DNA from: Leclercia adecarboxylata
GTDB taxonomy: Bacteria; Pseudomonadota; Gammaproteobacteria; Enterobacterales; Enterobacteriaceae
Direction: 5' to 3'
Assembly: GCF_006171285.1 (NCBI RefSeq)
Contig: NZ_CP040889.1
Span: forward strand, 558,001-622,000
DNA length: 64,000 nucleotides
The notes below the pieces were generated by a model. The model made no database searches. It was not told the origin of the DNA and was given only the letters and a program-made list of their open reading frames with translations. The position numbers and the translations under genes were made by a program. Shown piece by piece: positions 17,057-30,915 of the stretch (positions are counted from its first letter, which is position 1; each line of letters starts with the position of its first letter).

Positions 17057-18754
17057 GTGCACGAAATATTCAATATGCTGCTGGCGGTTTTCGATCGCGC
17101 GGCATTAATGCTGATTTGCCTGTTCTTCCTCATCCGCATCCGCCTGTTCCGCGAGCTGCTGCATAAGTCTGCCCACTCGCCGCGAGAGCTGCTGGCGGTC
17201 ACCGCCATCTTCTCGATGTTTGCCCTGTTCAGCACCTGGTCCGGGGTGCCGGTAGAGGGATCGCTGGTCAACGTGCGGATCATTGCCGTGATGTCTGGCG
17301 GGATCCTGTTTGGCCCGTGGGTGGGGATCATCACCGGGGTTATTGCCGGGACGCACCGCTATCTGATTGATATCGGCGGCGTGACGGCGATCCCCTGCCT
17401 GATCACCAGTATTATTGCCGGCGTGCTGTCGGGGGTGATTAACCGTAAGATCCCGAAAAAGCAGCACTGGAAAGCGGGCATTATCGCCGGGATGGTCTGC
17501 GAAACCCTGACCATGATCCTGGTGGTAGCGTGGGCGCCGACCGTTGAGCTTGGGCTGGATATCGTCTCGAAGATCGGCATCCCGATGATTCTCGGCAGCG
17601 TCTGCGTGGGCTTTATCGTGCTGCTGGTGCAGAGCGTGGAGGGCGAAAAAGAGGCCAGCGCTGCCCGGCAGGCCAAGCTGGCGCTGGATATCGCCAATAA
17701 AACGCTGCCGCTGTTTCGCGATACTAACGCCGAATCCCTGCGCCAGGTGTGCGACATCATCCGCCGGGATATTGACGCCGATGCGGTGGCGATCACCAAC
17801 ATCGACCGGGTGCTGGCCTACGTGGGCGTGGGGGAAGCTAACTACCGGGATAACGACGATACCGTCAGCCCCACCACCCGCCAGGCGATCAGCGGCGGTA
17901 AGATCATCATCAAGAACAACGATGAAGCCCACCGCACCCCGGAGATCCACTCCATGCTGGTGATCCCGCTGTGGGAAAAAGGGGTGGTTACCGGCACGCT
18001 AAAAATTTACTACTGCCACGCGCACCAGATTACCTCCTCCTTACAGGAGATGGCGGTCGGGCTGTCGCAGATTATCTCCACCCAGCTGGAGGTCTCCCGA
18101 GCCGAGCAACTGCGGGAGATGGCAAACAAGGCAGAGCTGCGCGCCCTGCAGAGCAAAATTAATCCCCATTTCCTGTTCAATGCCCTGAACGCGATCTCCT
18201 CGTCGATCCGCCTGAATCCGGACACCGCCCGCCAGCTGATCTTCAATCTCTCGCGCTATCTGCGCTACAACATTGAGCTGAAAGACGACGAGCAGATCGA
18301 CATCAAAAAAGAGCTCTATCAGATCAAGGATTACATCGCCATCGAGCAGGCGCGGTTTGGCGATAAGCTCACCGTCATCTACGACATCGATGAAGAGGTG
18401 AACTGCGTGATCCCGAGCCTGCTGATCCAGCCTCTGGTGGAGAATGCCATTGTTCACGGCATTCAGCCGCGCAAGGGCAAAGGCGTGGTGACGATAAGCG
18501 TGGCCGAGTGCGGTAACCGCGTGCGGGTGGCGGTGCGCGACACCGGACACGGGATCGACCCGAAAGTGATTGAGCGGGTGGAGTCCAACGAGATGCCCGG
18601 CAATAAAATTGGTCTGCTGAATGTCCATCACCGCGTTAAGCTGCTCTATGGTGAAGGGCTGCACATCCGCCGCCTTGAGCCGGGAACCGAGATCGCGTTT
18701 TATGTGCCGAATGAACGCTCCGCCGTTCATGCCCAGCCGTTGTTGTTGCCCTAG
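17057..18754 (+). CDS. pyrS: PyrS (YpdA), LytS-type pyruvate sensor histidine kinase
   Basis: A 565-aa sensor kinase: N-terminal 5TM-5TMR_LYT region (about 1-200, with [23 protein letters not shown]), a GAF-like domain (about 220-350), His_kinase with [16 protein letters not shown] (phospho-acceptor His) and an HATPase_c end ([32 protein letters not shown]). In E. coli YpdA/YpdB senses external pyruvate and drives the transporter gene yhjX. GTG at 17057 gives the same N-terminus as E. coli. The response regulator follows after 12 nt. Confidence 0.93.
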   Translation: MHEIFNMLLAVFDRAALMLICLFFLIRIRLFRELLHKSAHSPRELLAVTAIFSMFALFSTWSGVPVEGSLVNVRIIAVMSGGILFGPWVGIITGVIAGTHRYLIDIGGVTAIPCLITSIIAGVLSGVINRKIPKKQHWKAGIIAGMVCETLTMILVVAWAPTVELGLDIVSKIGIPMILGSVCVGFIVLLVQSVEGEKEASAARQAKLALDIANKTLPLFRDTNAESLRQVCDIIRRDIDADAVAITNIDRVLAYVGVGEANYRDNDDTVSPTTRQAISGGKIIIKNNDEAHRTPEIHSMLVIPLWEKGVVTGTLKIYYCHAHQITSSLQEMAVGLSQIISTQLEVSRAEQLREMANKAELRALQSKINPHFLFNALNAISSSIRLNPDTARQLIFNLSRYLRYNIELKDDEQIDIKKELYQIKDYIAIEQARFGDKLTVIYDIDEEVNCVIPSLLIQPLVENAIVHGIQPRKGKGVVTISVAECGNRVRVAVRDTGHGIDPKVIERVESNEMPGNKIGLLNVHHRVKLLYGEGLHIRRLEPGTEIAFYVPNERSAVHAQPLLLP

Positions 18755-18766
18755 AGGGAGTGACGC

Positions 18767-19504
18767 ATGAAAGTCATCATTGTGGAAGATGAAATACTCG
18801 CTCAACAGGAGCTGAGCTGGCTGATTAAAGAACACAGCCAGATGGAGATCGTCGGCACCTTTGAGGACGGCCTGGACGTGCTGAAATTTTTGCAGCACAA
18901 CCGGGTCGACGCCATTTTTCTGGATATCAACATTCCGTCACTGGACGGCGTACTGCTGGCGCAAAACATCAGCCAGTTTGCCAGCAAGCCGTTTATCGTC
19001 TTTGTCACCGCGTGGAAAGAGCATGCGGTGGAGGCCTTCGAGCTGGAAGCGTTCGACTACATTCTGAAGCCTTATCAGGAGTCGCGGATCGTCACCATGC
19101 TGCAGAAGCTGGAACACGCCTGGCAGCAGCAATCCGGCGCGGAGCAGGTCGCGGCCTCACCGGTGACGCGTGAAAATGACACCATCAATTTGATTAAGGA
19201 CGAGCGCATCATCGTGACGCCGATGGACGACATCTATTACGCCGAAGCGCACGAGAAGATGACCTTCGTCTATACCCGCCGCGAGTCGTTCGTCATGCCG
19301 ATGAACATCACCGAATTTTGCGCCAGACTGCCGACGAGCCACTTCTTCCGCTGCCATCGTTCTTTTTGCGTGAATCTGAACAAGATCCGCGAGATCGAAC
19401 CCTGGTTCAACAACACCTACATTTTGCGGCTGAAGGATCTGGATTTTCAGGTGCCGGTTAGTCGCAGCAAGGTGAAAGAGTTTCGCCAGCTGATGCACCT
19501 GTGA
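18767..19504 (+). CDS. pyrR: PyrR (YpdB), LytTR response regulator
   Basis: A 245-aa DNA-binding regulator with a receiver domain (acidic EDE near residue 7, phospho-Asp in FLDINIPSLDG, Thr in FVTAWKEHAVEA, Lys in LKPY) and a C-terminal LytTR domain (about 140-245; YYAEAHEKMTFVYTRRESF, HFFRCHRSFCVNLNKI). It forms the two-component system with the preceding kinase. In E. coli ypdC and the fry PTS genes follow; here glk is next, so that cluster is absent. Confidence 0.93.
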   Translation: MKVIIVEDEILAQQELSWLIKEHSQMEIVGTFEDGLDVLKFLQHNRVDAIFLDINIPSLDGVLLAQNISQFASKPFIVFVTAWKEHAVEAFELEAFDYILKPYQESRIVTMLQKLEHAWQQQSGAEQVAASPVTRENDTINLIKDERIIVTPMDDIYYAEAHEKMTFVYTRRESFVMPMNITEFCARLPTSHFFRCHRSFCVNLNKIREIEPWFNNTYILRLKDLDFQVPVSRSKVKEFRQLMHL

Positions 19505-19512
19505 AGGGAGTG

Positions 19513-19536
19513 CCCCGGTGACGGACGTCACCGGGG
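19513..19536. terminator. Hairpin between convergent pyrR and glk
   Basis: A perfect 10-bp stem, CCCCGGTGAC (19513-19522) with GTCACCGGGG (19527-19536), loop GGAC. There is no U-run, so it is at best a partial terminator or an mRNA 3'-end protector. Confidence 0.5.
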
Positions 19537-19544
19537 ACGGGCTG

Positions 19545-20510
19545 TTACAGTACCTGGCCCAGCGTCTGACGCAGATGCGCACCAGAGCCCAGCAGGCCCG
19601 GGTTGTCATGGACGATCAGGTACACCGGGATATCCCGGACGTAATCGCGGAAGCGGCCTTTATCTTCAAATCCGCCGCGGAAACCGGATGATTTAAAGAA
19701 GTCGAGGAAGCGCGGCACGATCCCGCCCGCGATATAAACCCCGCCAAAGGTGCTGAGATTCAGCGCCAGGTTGCCGCCAAAACGCCCCATGATGACGCAG
19801 AACAGCGACAGCGCGCGACGACAGTCGGTACAGGAATCTTCCAGCGCGCGTTCGGTGACGTCTTTCGGCTGCAGATTTTCCGGCAGACGGCCGTCGGATT
19901 TCACGATAGCCCGGTAGAGATTCACCAGCCCCGGACCGGAGAGCACGCGCTCCGCCGATACGTGGCCGATCTCCGCGCGCAACTCTTCAAGGATAATGCC
20001 CTCTTCTTCGCTGTTTGGCGCGAAATCCACGTGTCCGCCTTCGCCCGGCAGGCTGATCCAGCGTTTGTCGACGTGCACCAGATGCGAGACGCCAAGGCCG
20101 GTGCCTGCGCCATAGACGGCAATTGGCTTACCTTCAACCGGCTCAGTACCGCCGAACTGGATCAGATGCTCCGGCTTTAACATCGGGATCGCCATCGACA
20201 CCGCGGTAAAGTCGTTAATAATTTCCAGATGGGCGAAACCGAGGTTGGCTTTCATTTCGGCAATAGAGAATGCCCAGGTGTGGTTGGTCATCGCCACCCA
20301 GTCTCCGGTAATCGGACAGGCAATAGCGATACAACCATCCTCAACGCTGACCTCATGCTCCGTCAGATAGACACGAACCACCGCTTCCAGGCTGGGATAA
20401 TCCAGCCCGGAATAGGTTTTGGCGCGGGAGATTTCGCCGGTATTGACGTCACATAACGCCAGACGCGCGTTAGTCCCCCCTACATCACCTACCAAAGCAT
20501 ACTTTGTCAT
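19545..20510 (-). CDS. glk: Glucokinase
   Basis: A 321-aa ATP-dependent glucokinase phosphorylating free cytoplasmic glucose at C6. The phosphate-binding [13 protein letters not shown] is at residues 9-21; [10 protein letters not shown] holds the catalytic Asp, and [22 protein letters not shown] and GGIVPRF follow. Length matches E. coli Glk. It is monocistronic, convergent to pyrR and divergent from yfeO. It supplements sugar entry through the PTS proteins encoded at 45.5-48.1 kb. Confidence 0.96.
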   Translation of the reverse strand: MTKYALVGDVGGTNARLALCDVNTGEISRAKTYSGLDYPSLEAVVRVYLTEHEVSVEDGCIAIACPITGDWVAMTNHTWAFSIAEMKANLGFAHLEIINDFTAVSMAIPMLKPEHLIQFGGTEPVEGKPIAVYGAGTGLGVSHLVHVDKRWISLPGEGGHVDFAPNSEEEGIILEELRAEIGHVSAERVLSGPGLVNLYRAIVKSDGRLPENLQPKDVTERALEDSCTDCRRALSLFCVIMGRFGGNLALNLSTFGGVYIAGGIVPRFLDFFKSSGFRGGFEDKGRFRDYVRDIPVYLIVHDNPGLLGSGAHLRQTLGQVL

Positions 20511-20714
20511 TCTTCTACTGCTCCGCTAAAGTCAAAATAACTGATTGGCACACTCTAAATTCAAGGCCCGATAACAACAACGACCTGAATAAAAGCACCC
20601 CAGGATTATCGATCTTCGTCACAGAATAACTTTACCGTTTCAGCACCATTTGCACTATTACCATAAGGCTGAGAGTGCAAAGTAAAGACAGCCATTTTCT
20701 ACAAGGAAATCATC

Positions 20715-21950
20715 ATGCTCCATCCGCGAGCCAGAACGATGCTGCTGCTGGCCCCTCCTGCCCTGATTATTGGCGTGGCATCCAGTCTGATTCTGATAAT
20801 CATCATGAAGGTTGCCTCGGTGCTGCAGTCGCTTTTGTGGACCTCTTTACCCTCCACAATGGGTCTGAGCGCGAACTCCCCGACGTGGATTATTCTGACC
20901 CTGACCCTGACCGGCATCGCCGTGGGGCTGGTGATCCGTTATACCCCAGGCCATGCCGGGCCCGACCCGGCCACAGAGCCGTTGATTGGCGAACCGGTCA
21001 ACGCCGCCGCCCTCCCGGGGCTGATAATCGCCCTGATTATCGGTCTGGCGGGGGGCGTCAGCCTCGGGCCTGAGCATCCGGTGATGGCGGTAAACATCGC
21101 CCTGGCCGTCGCCGTAGGCGCGCGCGTCTTCCCCCGGGTGAACGCCCTGGACTGGACCATTCTTGCCTCTGCCGGCACCATCGGCGCGCTGTTCGGCACC
21201 CCCGTCGCGGCGGCGCTGATTTTTTCCCAGACCCTGAGCGGCAACGCGGAGATCCCGCTCTGGGATCGCCTGTTCGCCCCCCTGCTCGCCGCCGCAGCGG
21301 GCGCGCTGACCACCAGCCTGTTCTTCCATCCCAACTTCTCGCTGCCCATTGCCCACTACAGCCAGATGCAGCTGGTCGATATATTTAGCGGCGCAATTGT
21401 TGCCGCCATCGCCATCGCGCTGGGTATGGTGGCGGTGTGGTGTCTGCCGCGCCTGCACCGGCTGATGCATCGCCTGAAGCATCCCGTACTTATTCTCGCG
21501 GTCGGCGGATTTATTCTGGGGATCCTGGGCGCCATCGGGGGCAACATGACCCTGTTTAAGGGGCTGGACGAGATGCAGCAGATGGCTTTCAGCCAGATCT
21601 TCAGCGTGTCGGATTATCTGCTCTTTGCGCTGATCAAGCTGGCGGCGCTGGTGGTGGCGGCGGCCTGCGGTTTTCGCGGCGGGCGCATTTTCCCGGCGGT
21701 GTTTGTTGGCGTCGCGCTGGGATTGATGCTGCACGAGCACGTTGATGCGGTTCCGCTGGCGATCACCATCTCCTGTTCCATTCTGGGCTTGGTTCTGGTT
21801 GTCACCCGGGATGCGTGGCTGAGCCTGTTTATGGCGGCAGTGGTGGTGCCGGACACCAGCCTGCTGCCGCTGCTCTGTATTGTGATGCTGCCCGCCTGGC
21901 TGTTGCTGGCGGGCAGACCGATGATGATTGCCGGACGTCAGGAGAAATAA
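20715..21950 (+). CDS. yfeO: YfeO, ClC-family ion channel protein
   Basis: A 411-aa multi-pass membrane protein of the voltage-gated chloride channel (ClC) family; E. coli YfeO is 418 aa. The selectivity-filter type segment is [15 protein letters not shown]; a [14 protein letters not shown] helix and [18 protein letters not shown] follow. Position 5 of the filter block is a Pro-Glu, as in the transporter branch, but transport by YfeO itself has not been shown to my knowledge. The stop codon directly abuts the ipdC stop with no spacer, so the two convergent messages must overlap. Confidence 0.9.
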   Translation: MLHPRARTMLLLAPPALIIGVASSLILIIIMKVASVLQSLLWTSLPSTMGLSANSPTWIILTLTLTGIAVGLVIRYTPGHAGPDPATEPLIGEPVNAAALPGLIIALIIGLAGGVSLGPEHPVMAVNIALAVAVGARVFPRVNALDWTILASAGTIGALFGTPVAAALIFSQTLSGNAEIPLWDRLFAPLLAAAAGALTTSLFFHPNFSLPIAHYSQMQLVDIFSGAIVAAIAIALGMVAVWCLPRLHRLMHRLKHPVLILAVGGFILGILGAIGGNMTLFKGLDEMQQMAFSQIFSVSDYLLFALIKLAALVVAAACGFRGGRIFPAVFVGVALGLMLHEHVDAVPLAITISCSILGLVLVVTRDAWLSLFMAAVVVPDTSLLPLLCIVMLPAWLLLAGRPMMIAGRQEK

Positions 21951-23738
<1,788 letters not shown>

Positions 23739-23740
23739 TT

Positions 23741-23758
23741 AGTGTAAACGTATACACT
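23741..23758. promoter_or_regulatory. LacI-type operator-like palindrome before the aldo-keto reductase
   Basis: AGTGTAAACGTATACACT is an inverted repeat with arms AGTGTA/TACACT around a central CG, the layout of LacI/GalR-family operators. It overlaps possible promoter elements 30-50 bp ahead of ATG 23791. The regulator is not in the window. Confidence 0.45.
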
Positions 23759-23790
23759 GAATGACATTCTGACGCAGAGGGGCAAGACTC

Positions 23791-24789
23791 ATGGTTTATC
23801 AGGCGGATCAAAACCGTTATCAGTCAATGGTGTATCAACGATGCGGGCAAAGCGGTCTTAAGCTCCCTGCCATCTCCCTGGGGCTGTGGCACAACTTCGG
23901 CGATGCCACGCTGATTGAAAACAGCCGTCAACTTTTACATCGTGCCTTTGACCTGGGCATTACGCACTTCGACCTTGCCAATAACTACGGTCCACCGCCG
24001 GGTTCGGCAGAGCGTAATTTCGGACGGATTTTACAGGAAGATTTCAGCGCCTGGCGCGATGAGCTGATCATCTCAACCAAGGCGGGCTACACCATGTGGG
24101 ACGGCCCCTACGGCGACTGGGGTTCGCGTAAGTATCTGATCGCCAGCCTCGATCAGAGCCTGAAACGGATGGGGCTGGAGTATGTCGACATCTTCTATCA
24201 CCACCGTCCTGATCCGGAAACGCCGTTACAGGAGACGATGAAAGCGCTCGACCATATCGTACGTCAGGGCAAGGCGCTGTACGTCGGGCTGTCCAACTAT
24301 CCGGCAGAACTGGCGCGTCAGGCCGCTGAAATCCTCGATGACCTGGGCACCCCCTGCCTTATCCACCAGCCGAAATACTCCATGTTTGAACGCGCGCCGG
24401 AGGCGGGTTTGCTGGACGTGCTTAAGGATAAAGGGGTGGGCTGCATTGCCTTTTCTCCGCTTGCGGGCGGCCAGCTAACCGACCGTTATCTGAACGGCAT
24501 TCCGGCAGATTCCCGCGCCGCCAGCACCAGTCGCTTCCTGAACCCGGACCAGATAACCGACGAGAAGCTGGCGAAAGTGCGTCAGCTCAACGCCCTGGCC
24601 GAACGCCGGAACCAGAAGCTGTCGCAAATGGCGCTGGCGTGGGTGCTCCATCAGGAGGCCGTCACCTCGGTCTTAATCGGTGCCAGCAAAACGGCGCAAA
24701 TTGACGATGCGGTGGGAATGCTGGCGAAACGCCATTTCACGCCTGAGGAACTTCAGGAAATAGAATTGATTCTGAACAGCACAAATTAA
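23791..24789 (+). CDS. Aldo-keto reductase, YghZ/GAP-reductase-like
   Basis: A 332-aa NADPH-dependent aldo-keto reductase. The catalytic tetrad lies in FDLANNYGPPPGSAE (Asp, Tyr), ISTKAGY (Lys) and FYHHRPD (His); the cofactor end is LAWVLHQEAVTSVLIGASK. It is close to E. coli YghZ, which reduces L-glyceraldehyde 3-phosphate and methylglyoxal, but not identical enough to give that name. A GAGGGG site precedes ATG 23791. The gene is divergent from ipdC with a LacI-type palindrome between them. Physiological substrate uncertain. Confidence 0.85.
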   Translation: MVYQADQNRYQSMVYQRCGQSGLKLPAISLGLWHNFGDATLIENSRQLLHRAFDLGITHFDLANNYGPPPGSAERNFGRILQEDFSAWRDELIISTKAGYTMWDGPYGDWGSRKYLIASLDQSLKRMGLEYVDIFYHHRPDPETPLQETMKALDHIVRQGKALYVGLSNYPAELARQAAEILDDLGTPCLIHQPKYSMFERAPEAGLLDVLKDKGVGCIAFSPLAGGQLTDRYLNGIPADSRAASTSRFLNPDQITDEKLAKVRQLNALAERRNQKLSQMALAWVLHQEAVTSVLIGASKTAQIDDAVGMLAKRHFTPEELQEIELILNSTN

Positions 24790-24915
24790 ACGCGCTTTTA
24801 GCAAAAAGTGCTACGCCTTCTGAATTAGGAGTTAAAGCGATTATCCGGGCCTTTACCGCCCCTTAAAATTGCGTTAACAAGCCGATTACGGCTCCGATCG
24901 TGAAGGAGAATAACC

Positions 24916-25260
24916 ATGTTCAGGTCCCTGATTCTGGCAGCAGTATTAATGGCTTCAGCCCCGCTGGTCGCTAATGCTGGCGAAATCACCCTGTTGCCAT
25001 CCATAAAATTACAAATTGGCGATCGTGATAATTATGGTAACTACTGGGACGGCGGCGGCTGGCGTGACCGCGACTACTGGCGTCGTCATTATGAATGGCG
25101 TGATAATCGCTGGCACAGACATGATAACGGCTACCACCGTGGCTGGGATAAACGTAACGCCTACGAGCGCGGCTATCGCGCAGGCTGGAGCGATCGTGAT
25201 GACCATCGCGGCCCTAAAGGTCACGGGCGTGGTCATGGCGGACACGGCCATCGTCACTAA
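24916..25260 (+). CDS. ypeC: YpeC, exported DUF2502 protein
   Basis: A 114-aa protein with a signal peptide ([21 protein letters not shown], cut before GEITLLPS). A periplasmic body rich in Trp, Arg, Asp and Tyr ([20 protein letters not shown]) follows, and the tail is made of Gly-His repeats ([13 protein letters not shown]). It matches E. coli YpeC and sits before mntH as there. The His-rich tail suggests metal binding, possibly relevant beside a Mn transporter gene; that is inference. An AAGGAG precedes the start. Confidence 0.88.
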   Translation: MFRSLILAAVLMASAPLVANAGEITLLPSIKLQIGDRDNYGNYWDGGGWRDRDYWRRHYEWRDNRWHRHDNGYHRGWDKRNAYERGYRAGWSDRDDHRGPKGHGRGHGGHGHRH

Positions 25261-25263
25261 TAT

Positions 25264-25289
25264 AAAAAAGGCGCCTTACGGCGCCTTTT

Positions 25290-25291
<2 letters not shown>
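25264..25291. terminator. Bidirectional terminator ypeC/mntH
   Basis: GGCGCC (25270-25275), loop TTAC, GGCGCC (25280-25285), with an A-run before and a T-run after, between convergent ypeC and mntH. Confidence 0.9.
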
Positions 25292-26717
<1,426 letters not shown>

Positions 26718-26875
26718 TTAATTCATTTACACAACATAACGAAAATGTATCGTATGTCACTATTTTTGAGACTCGTCACAGGACTCAACGATAGTGTGGC
26801 TTTGATCTCGTTTTCTTTACGCTTGTTTCATAGAATGTGCAGCGAAATTAAACCTGCCTCATATTTGGAGCAAAT

Positions 26876-28063
26876 ATGGACCGCGTCCTACATTTTGTCC
26901 TGGCACTTGTTGTCGTTGCCGTGCTTGCGTTGCTGGTCAGCAGCGATCGCAAAAAGATCCGCATTCGCTATGTTGTTCAGTTACTCGTTATTGAAGTATT
27001 GCTCGCCTGGTTCTTCCTGAACTCAGACGTGGGGCTGGGCTTCGTAAAAGGCTTCTCCGAGATGTTCGAAAAACTCCTCGGATTCGCTAATGAAGGGACC
27101 AACTTCGTGTTCGGTAAGATGAACGACGAAGGTCTGGCGTTCTTCTTCCTGAAAGTGCTGTGCCCAATTGTCTTTATCTCTGCCCTGATCGGTATCCTGC
27201 AGCACATTCGCATTCTGCCGATTGTGATCCGCGCTATCGGTACCGTGCTGTCTAAAGTGAACGGCATGGGCAAACTGGAGTCTTTCAACGCCGTAAGTTC
27301 CCTGATCCTCGGTCAGTCTGAGAACTTCATCGCCTATAAAGATATCCTCGGCAAAATGTCCCGCAACCGCATGTACACCATGGCGGCCACGGCAATGTCT
27401 ACCGTTTCCATGTCTATCGTGGGCGCGTATATGACCATGCTGGAGCCAAAATACGTGGTTGCTGCGCTGGTTCTGAACATGTTCAGCACCTTTATCGTTC
27501 TGTCACTGATCAACCCGTACCGCGTGGATGAGAGTGAAGAGAACCTGCAGATGGCTAACCTGCACGAAGGCCAGAGCTTCTTTGAAATGCTGGGTGAATA
27601 CATCCTGGCAGGCTTCAAGGTTGCGGTTATCGTTGCGGCGATGCTGATCGGCTTTATCGCGCTGATCTCCGCGCTGAACGCCCTGTTTGCTGCCGTGCTG
27701 GGTATCTCCTTCCAGGGCATTCTGGGTTACATCTTCTACCCGGTAGCCTGGGTGATGGGTGTGCCGGCAAGCGAAGCGCTGCAGGTGGGCAGTATTATGG
27801 CAACCAAACTGGTTTCTAACGAATTCGTCGCAATGATGGATCTGCAGAAAATCGCCGGTTCCCTCTCCCCGCGCGCCGAAGGCATTCTGTCCGTCTTCCT
27901 GGTCTCTTTCGCTAACTTCTCTTCCATCGGCATCATCGCCGGTGCGATTAAAGGTCTGAACGAAGAGCAGGGTAACGTGGTTTCCCGCTTCGGCCTGAAA
28001 CTGGTTTACGGTTCTACGCTGGTCAGCGTCCTGTCTGCGTCTATCGCCGCACTGGTACTGTAA
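26876..28063 (+). CDS. nupC: NupC, nucleoside-proton symporter
   Basis: A 395-aa concentrative nucleoside transporter of the inner membrane taking up pyrimidine nucleosides and adenosine with protons. It shows [22 protein letters not shown] and [19 protein letters not shown], the binding-site regions of the family. It is about 5 residues shorter than E. coli NupC (400 aa); the difference falls near residue 275, where [14 protein letters not shown] lacks a short WFGYS-type stretch. A TTTTTGAG-n-TCACAGG sequence near 26763 could be a CRP half-matched site, in line with CRP/CytR control known in E. coli. Confidence 0.95.
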   Translation: MDRVLHFVLALVVVAVLALLVSSDRKKIRIRYVVQLLVIEVLLAWFFLNSDVGLGFVKGFSEMFEKLLGFANEGTNFVFGKMNDEGLAFFFLKVLCPIVFISALIGILQHIRILPIVIRAIGTVLSKVNGMGKLESFNAVSSLILGQSENFIAYKDILGKMSRNRMYTMAATAMSTVSMSIVGAYMTMLEPKYVVAALVLNMFSTFIVLSLINPYRVDESEENLQMANLHEGQSFFEMLGEYILAGFKVAVIVAAMLIGFIALISALNALFAAVLGISFQGILGYIFYPVAWVMGVPASEALQVGSIMATKLVSNEFVAMMDLQKIAGSLSPRAEGILSVFLVSFANFSSIGIIAGAIKGLNEEQGNVVSRFGLKLVYGSTLVSVLSASIAALVL

Positions 28064-28070
28064 TCAGCAT

Positions 28071-28107
28071 AAAAAAACCGGGGATGATAAGTCCCCGGTT
28101 TTTTTTC
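28071..28107. terminator. Bidirectional terminator nupC/pdeA
   Basis: AACCGGGGA (28076-28084) pairs with TCCCCGGTT (28092-28100); A-run before and eight T after, between convergent genes. Confidence 0.9.
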
Positions 28108-28116
28108 GCCTGTCAT

Positions 28117-30300
28117 TTAGTGAAGCGGTTGCGGTTTGCCGACCAGGTATCCCTGCAGATAATCCACCCCCGAGGCGAGCAACTTCTCGCGCTGCTCCTC
28201 CGTTTCAACAAATTCCGCCACCACGCACAGGGAGCGGGTCTTCGCCAGATTGCAGATGGATTTCACAATCATCGCATCCATGCTGTCGCTGCAGATATCC
28301 TTCACGAAGCAGCCATCAATTTTAATGACGTCCGCCTCCAGGCGCTTGAGCCGCTCGTAGTTGGCGTAGCCGGTACCGAAATCGTCGATGGCGATTTTAA
28401 AGCCGTACTGACGCAGCTGCTGAATGTTGGCGATACTGACTTCCGAGTTGGAGAACGCCTGCTCTTCGGTCACCTCGATAATCACCGACTGCGGCCTCAC
28501 CCCGTAACGTTCAAACAGAGTAATGATCTCTGCCGCCACCTCTTTCTGCATCAGCGTCAAGGGCATCAGATTCACGGAAAAACGCGCGCAGCAATCGTCT
28601 GAGGGATGCTCCTGCAGCCAGGCCAACAATGATTCAACCACGCCGATATCGAAGCGGCGGCTCAGGTTAAACTGCGCTACCAGCGGCAAGAACTTATCAG
28701 GCGTTAAGAGCTCACCCTCACTTTCCAGGCGGGAAAGGATTTCGTGGTAACCCAAGCCATCGGCTCGCTGAATGGGTTGCGCGTACAGGCGTAATCCCCC
28801 CTCATCCAGCGCCCGCTTGATGCGACTCAGCATCAGCACGCGCTCAGTCGTCTGGCCTGAAACCGTTTCAAGGCTGTTATTCAGGGACAGAACCTGGTTC
28901 GCCGAGCAGGCTTTTTCCGCCAGCCAACTTAACTGGCCCAGCGTGTGGTACAGGCTTTCTCCGCCGTTAGACTCCACGCCGCCCCAGGCGCCGCCAAATT
29001 CAATATCCAGACCGATATTGTTCCAGTAAATTTTGCGGCTGTTCATGTAATCAATGATGTGCTGCAAGCGCGCCCCGGTTTCCGGCCCGCTGAGCACCAC
29101 CACCAGCTCATTACCCGGGATCTGGAAAACCTGCTCATTGGCCATCAGCAGCGGCTGGAGCTGGCGAATGATGGCCCGTTTGCACTGCACGCGCATCATC
29201 AGGCCATAGTGACGGCTCAGGAACTCCAGATTATCCATCCGTAAACAGCACAGGGTGACCTCTCTGTTGTCACTCAGGAAGCACTCCAGCGCGCGCAGGT
29301 TACGCAGTCCCGTCAGGGGATCGATCAACGCCCTTTCCTGCCAGCCACGTTTAAGCCATTCGCTGCGCTGAAAAATACGAGACATATAAACCAGACAGAT
29401 AGCGAAGGAGATCAGCACCGACAGCACGAACGCCAGTGAGTAGCCGTTTTGCACGCCCTGTAAAAAATTGCTGTTGTAGGTCAGCAGCAGCAGTGTGCTT
29501 AACGCCCAGCCCAGCGTAATGAAGGGATAGCGGAATCGACTCACGCCTAAGGTGAACAGAATAAATATCACCGGGACCAGGTAGCCCGCAATAATATCGG
29601 AAGTAAAAGGCAAACAGAGCAGAAGCAAGAAAGCGGCAAGCAACAGAAGTAATACGGATGTAAATATTTGGTTGCGAATTGAAAATGAATTATTAATGTT
29701 CTTCCGCCAGAAGGCGCGCGCATAATTCGGATTAATAATCATTCTTAAAGGATAATAGAACAGCATTGTGAAAATCAGAACGGCGCAAATCAGGCTCTGG
29801 ACATCCACGACATGATATATGACGGAGCCTCTGTCCGAGAAATTAGCAAGGGTAACAGGGAAGTCACAAAAATAACCGGCAAGAAACATTGAGAGTTTTA
29901 TTGCCAGGGGTAAGGCAAATCCTAACCAGAAAATGCGCGCCCCAAGAAAGCGGCTGGGTATCTGATAGCGCCAGCGCGAACCAAGCTGCCAGCGCAGGAT
30001 CCCGCAGACCAGCAGCGTGCTAAACACCTGACAGAACAGCAAAATAACATCCTGCTCCGGCGATAATTGAAGGTTCCACTGGTTAATTATGGCGAAACTA
30101 ATAACGATCGGAATAATTGCCTGGCGACCAAATAATAATATTATCGCCAGCATGACGCTCAGCGGCATCCATGCCAGATAAACCTCAAAACCATCGATAA
30201 CAGATTTCGGTGAAATAAGACGGGAGAAAGGGACGAAGACGAGGCATAACGCCAGGGCGAGCGTGAAGCTCTTTAAGTTAATATTAATTTTAGTATTCAT
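28117..30300 (-). CDS. pdeA: PdeA (YfeA), membrane c-di-GMP phosphodiesterase
   Basis: A 727-aa protein with an N-terminal MASE1-like membrane region (about 1-320, eight or more helices), a degenerate GGDEF domain (IPGNEL at the signature) and a C-terminal EAL domain. The EAL domain keeps HEILSRL at the EAL position, the VTEEQAF Glu, IDDFGTGYANYERLKRL and KIDGCFVKDI, so hydrolysis of c-di-GMP to pGpG is expected. E. coli YfeA/PdeA is 729 aa. It would lower the signal that LapD reads, so it may act, among others, on the adhesin switch at 1-7.6 kb; that functional link is inference. Confidence 0.92.
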   Translation of the reverse strand: MNTKININLKSFTLALALCLVFVPFSRLISPKSVIDGFEVYLAWMPLSVMLAIILLFGRQAIIPIVISFAIINQWNLQLSPEQDVILLFCQVFSTLLVCGILRWQLGSRWRYQIPSRFLGARIFWLGFALPLAIKLSMFLAGYFCDFPVTLANFSDRGSVIYHVVDVQSLICAVLIFTMLFYYPLRMIINPNYARAFWRKNINNSFSIRNQIFTSVLLLLLAAFLLLLCLPFTSDIIAGYLVPVIFILFTLGVSRFRYPFITLGWALSTLLLLTYNSNFLQGVQNGYSLAFVLSVLISFAICLVYMSRIFQRSEWLKRGWQERALIDPLTGLRNLRALECFLSDNREVTLCCLRMDNLEFLSRHYGLMMRVQCKRAIIRQLQPLLMANEQVFQIPGNELVVVLSGPETGARLQHIIDYMNSRKIYWNNIGLDIEFGGAWGGVESNGGESLYHTLGQLSWLAEKACSANQVLSLNNSLETVSGQTTERVLMLSRIKRALDEGGLRLYAQPIQRADGLGYHEILSRLESEGELLTPDKFLPLVAQFNLSRRFDIGVVESLLAWLQEHPSDDCCARFSVNLMPLTLMQKEVAAEIITLFERYGVRPQSVIIEVTEEQAFSNSEVSIANIQQLRQYGFKIAIDDFGTGYANYERLKRLEADVIKIDGCFVKDICSDSMDAMIVKSICNLAKTRSLCVVAEFVETEEQREKLLASGVDYLQGYLVGKPQPLH

Positions 30301-30465
30301 TAATTTTGTTAAACTATTTACCTGGCGATATTAATTTCACATAAATACTATTTCCTTTAAAAAGGCAATTCAAGTTCAAGGCCGGGAAATAGCATTTCCT
30401 GACTAAGAATTTACCTAAACAAGATTTATTTACAGGAAAAAGAGATAAACGGTTTATTGCAGGCA

Positions 30466-30495
30466 TAAAAAAACCCCCGCCATTCGGCGAGGGTT
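30466..30495 (-). terminator. Terminator of the tRNA-Ala pair
   Basis: On the minus strand AACCCTCGCC pairs with GGCGGGGGTT (one G-U pair) around a GAAT loop and is followed by seven T, directly after the last tRNA-Ala. Confidence 0.85.
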
Positions 30496-30502
30496 TAAAT
30501 TT

Positions 30503-30578
<76 letters not shown>

Positions 30579-30619
30579 ACAGTTTTCTTTACGCACCAGA
30601 CTCTGTTGGGTTCAGAGTT

Positions 30620-30695
<76 letters not shown>

Positions 30696-30727
30696 ATCGC
30701 GTAAAGCGTGTCGTGTTGACGGGCGGC

Positions 30728-30756
30728 ATAATATGAATTCCATTGCTGAGTGTCAA
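30728..30756 (-). promoter_or_regulatory. Promoter of the tRNA-Ala operon
   Basis: On the minus strand TTGACA (30751-30756), 17-bp spacer, TATTAT (30728-30733), followed by GCCGCCCG, a GC-rich discriminator typical of stringently controlled tRNA promoters. Confidence 0.8.
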
Positions 30757-30915
30757 CGGCAAAATCTCACACTGTGGTTCAACCGCTGAAAATTCATGCA
30801 AATGAATCACATTGCGAGGGTGCTCGCAGCCATGAGTTAATCTTGTCACGTTTTCCAGTAAAACGGTGTTATAAAATGAGCCACTAATTACCCACACTCT
30901 TACTCAGGAAATTGC

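Noticed and set aside
23741-23758. TyrR box controlling ipdC
   Set aside because: TyrR boxes need TGTAAA-N6-TTTACA; the palindrome here is AGTGTA-N6-TACACT with a central CG, which fits a LacI-type site better.
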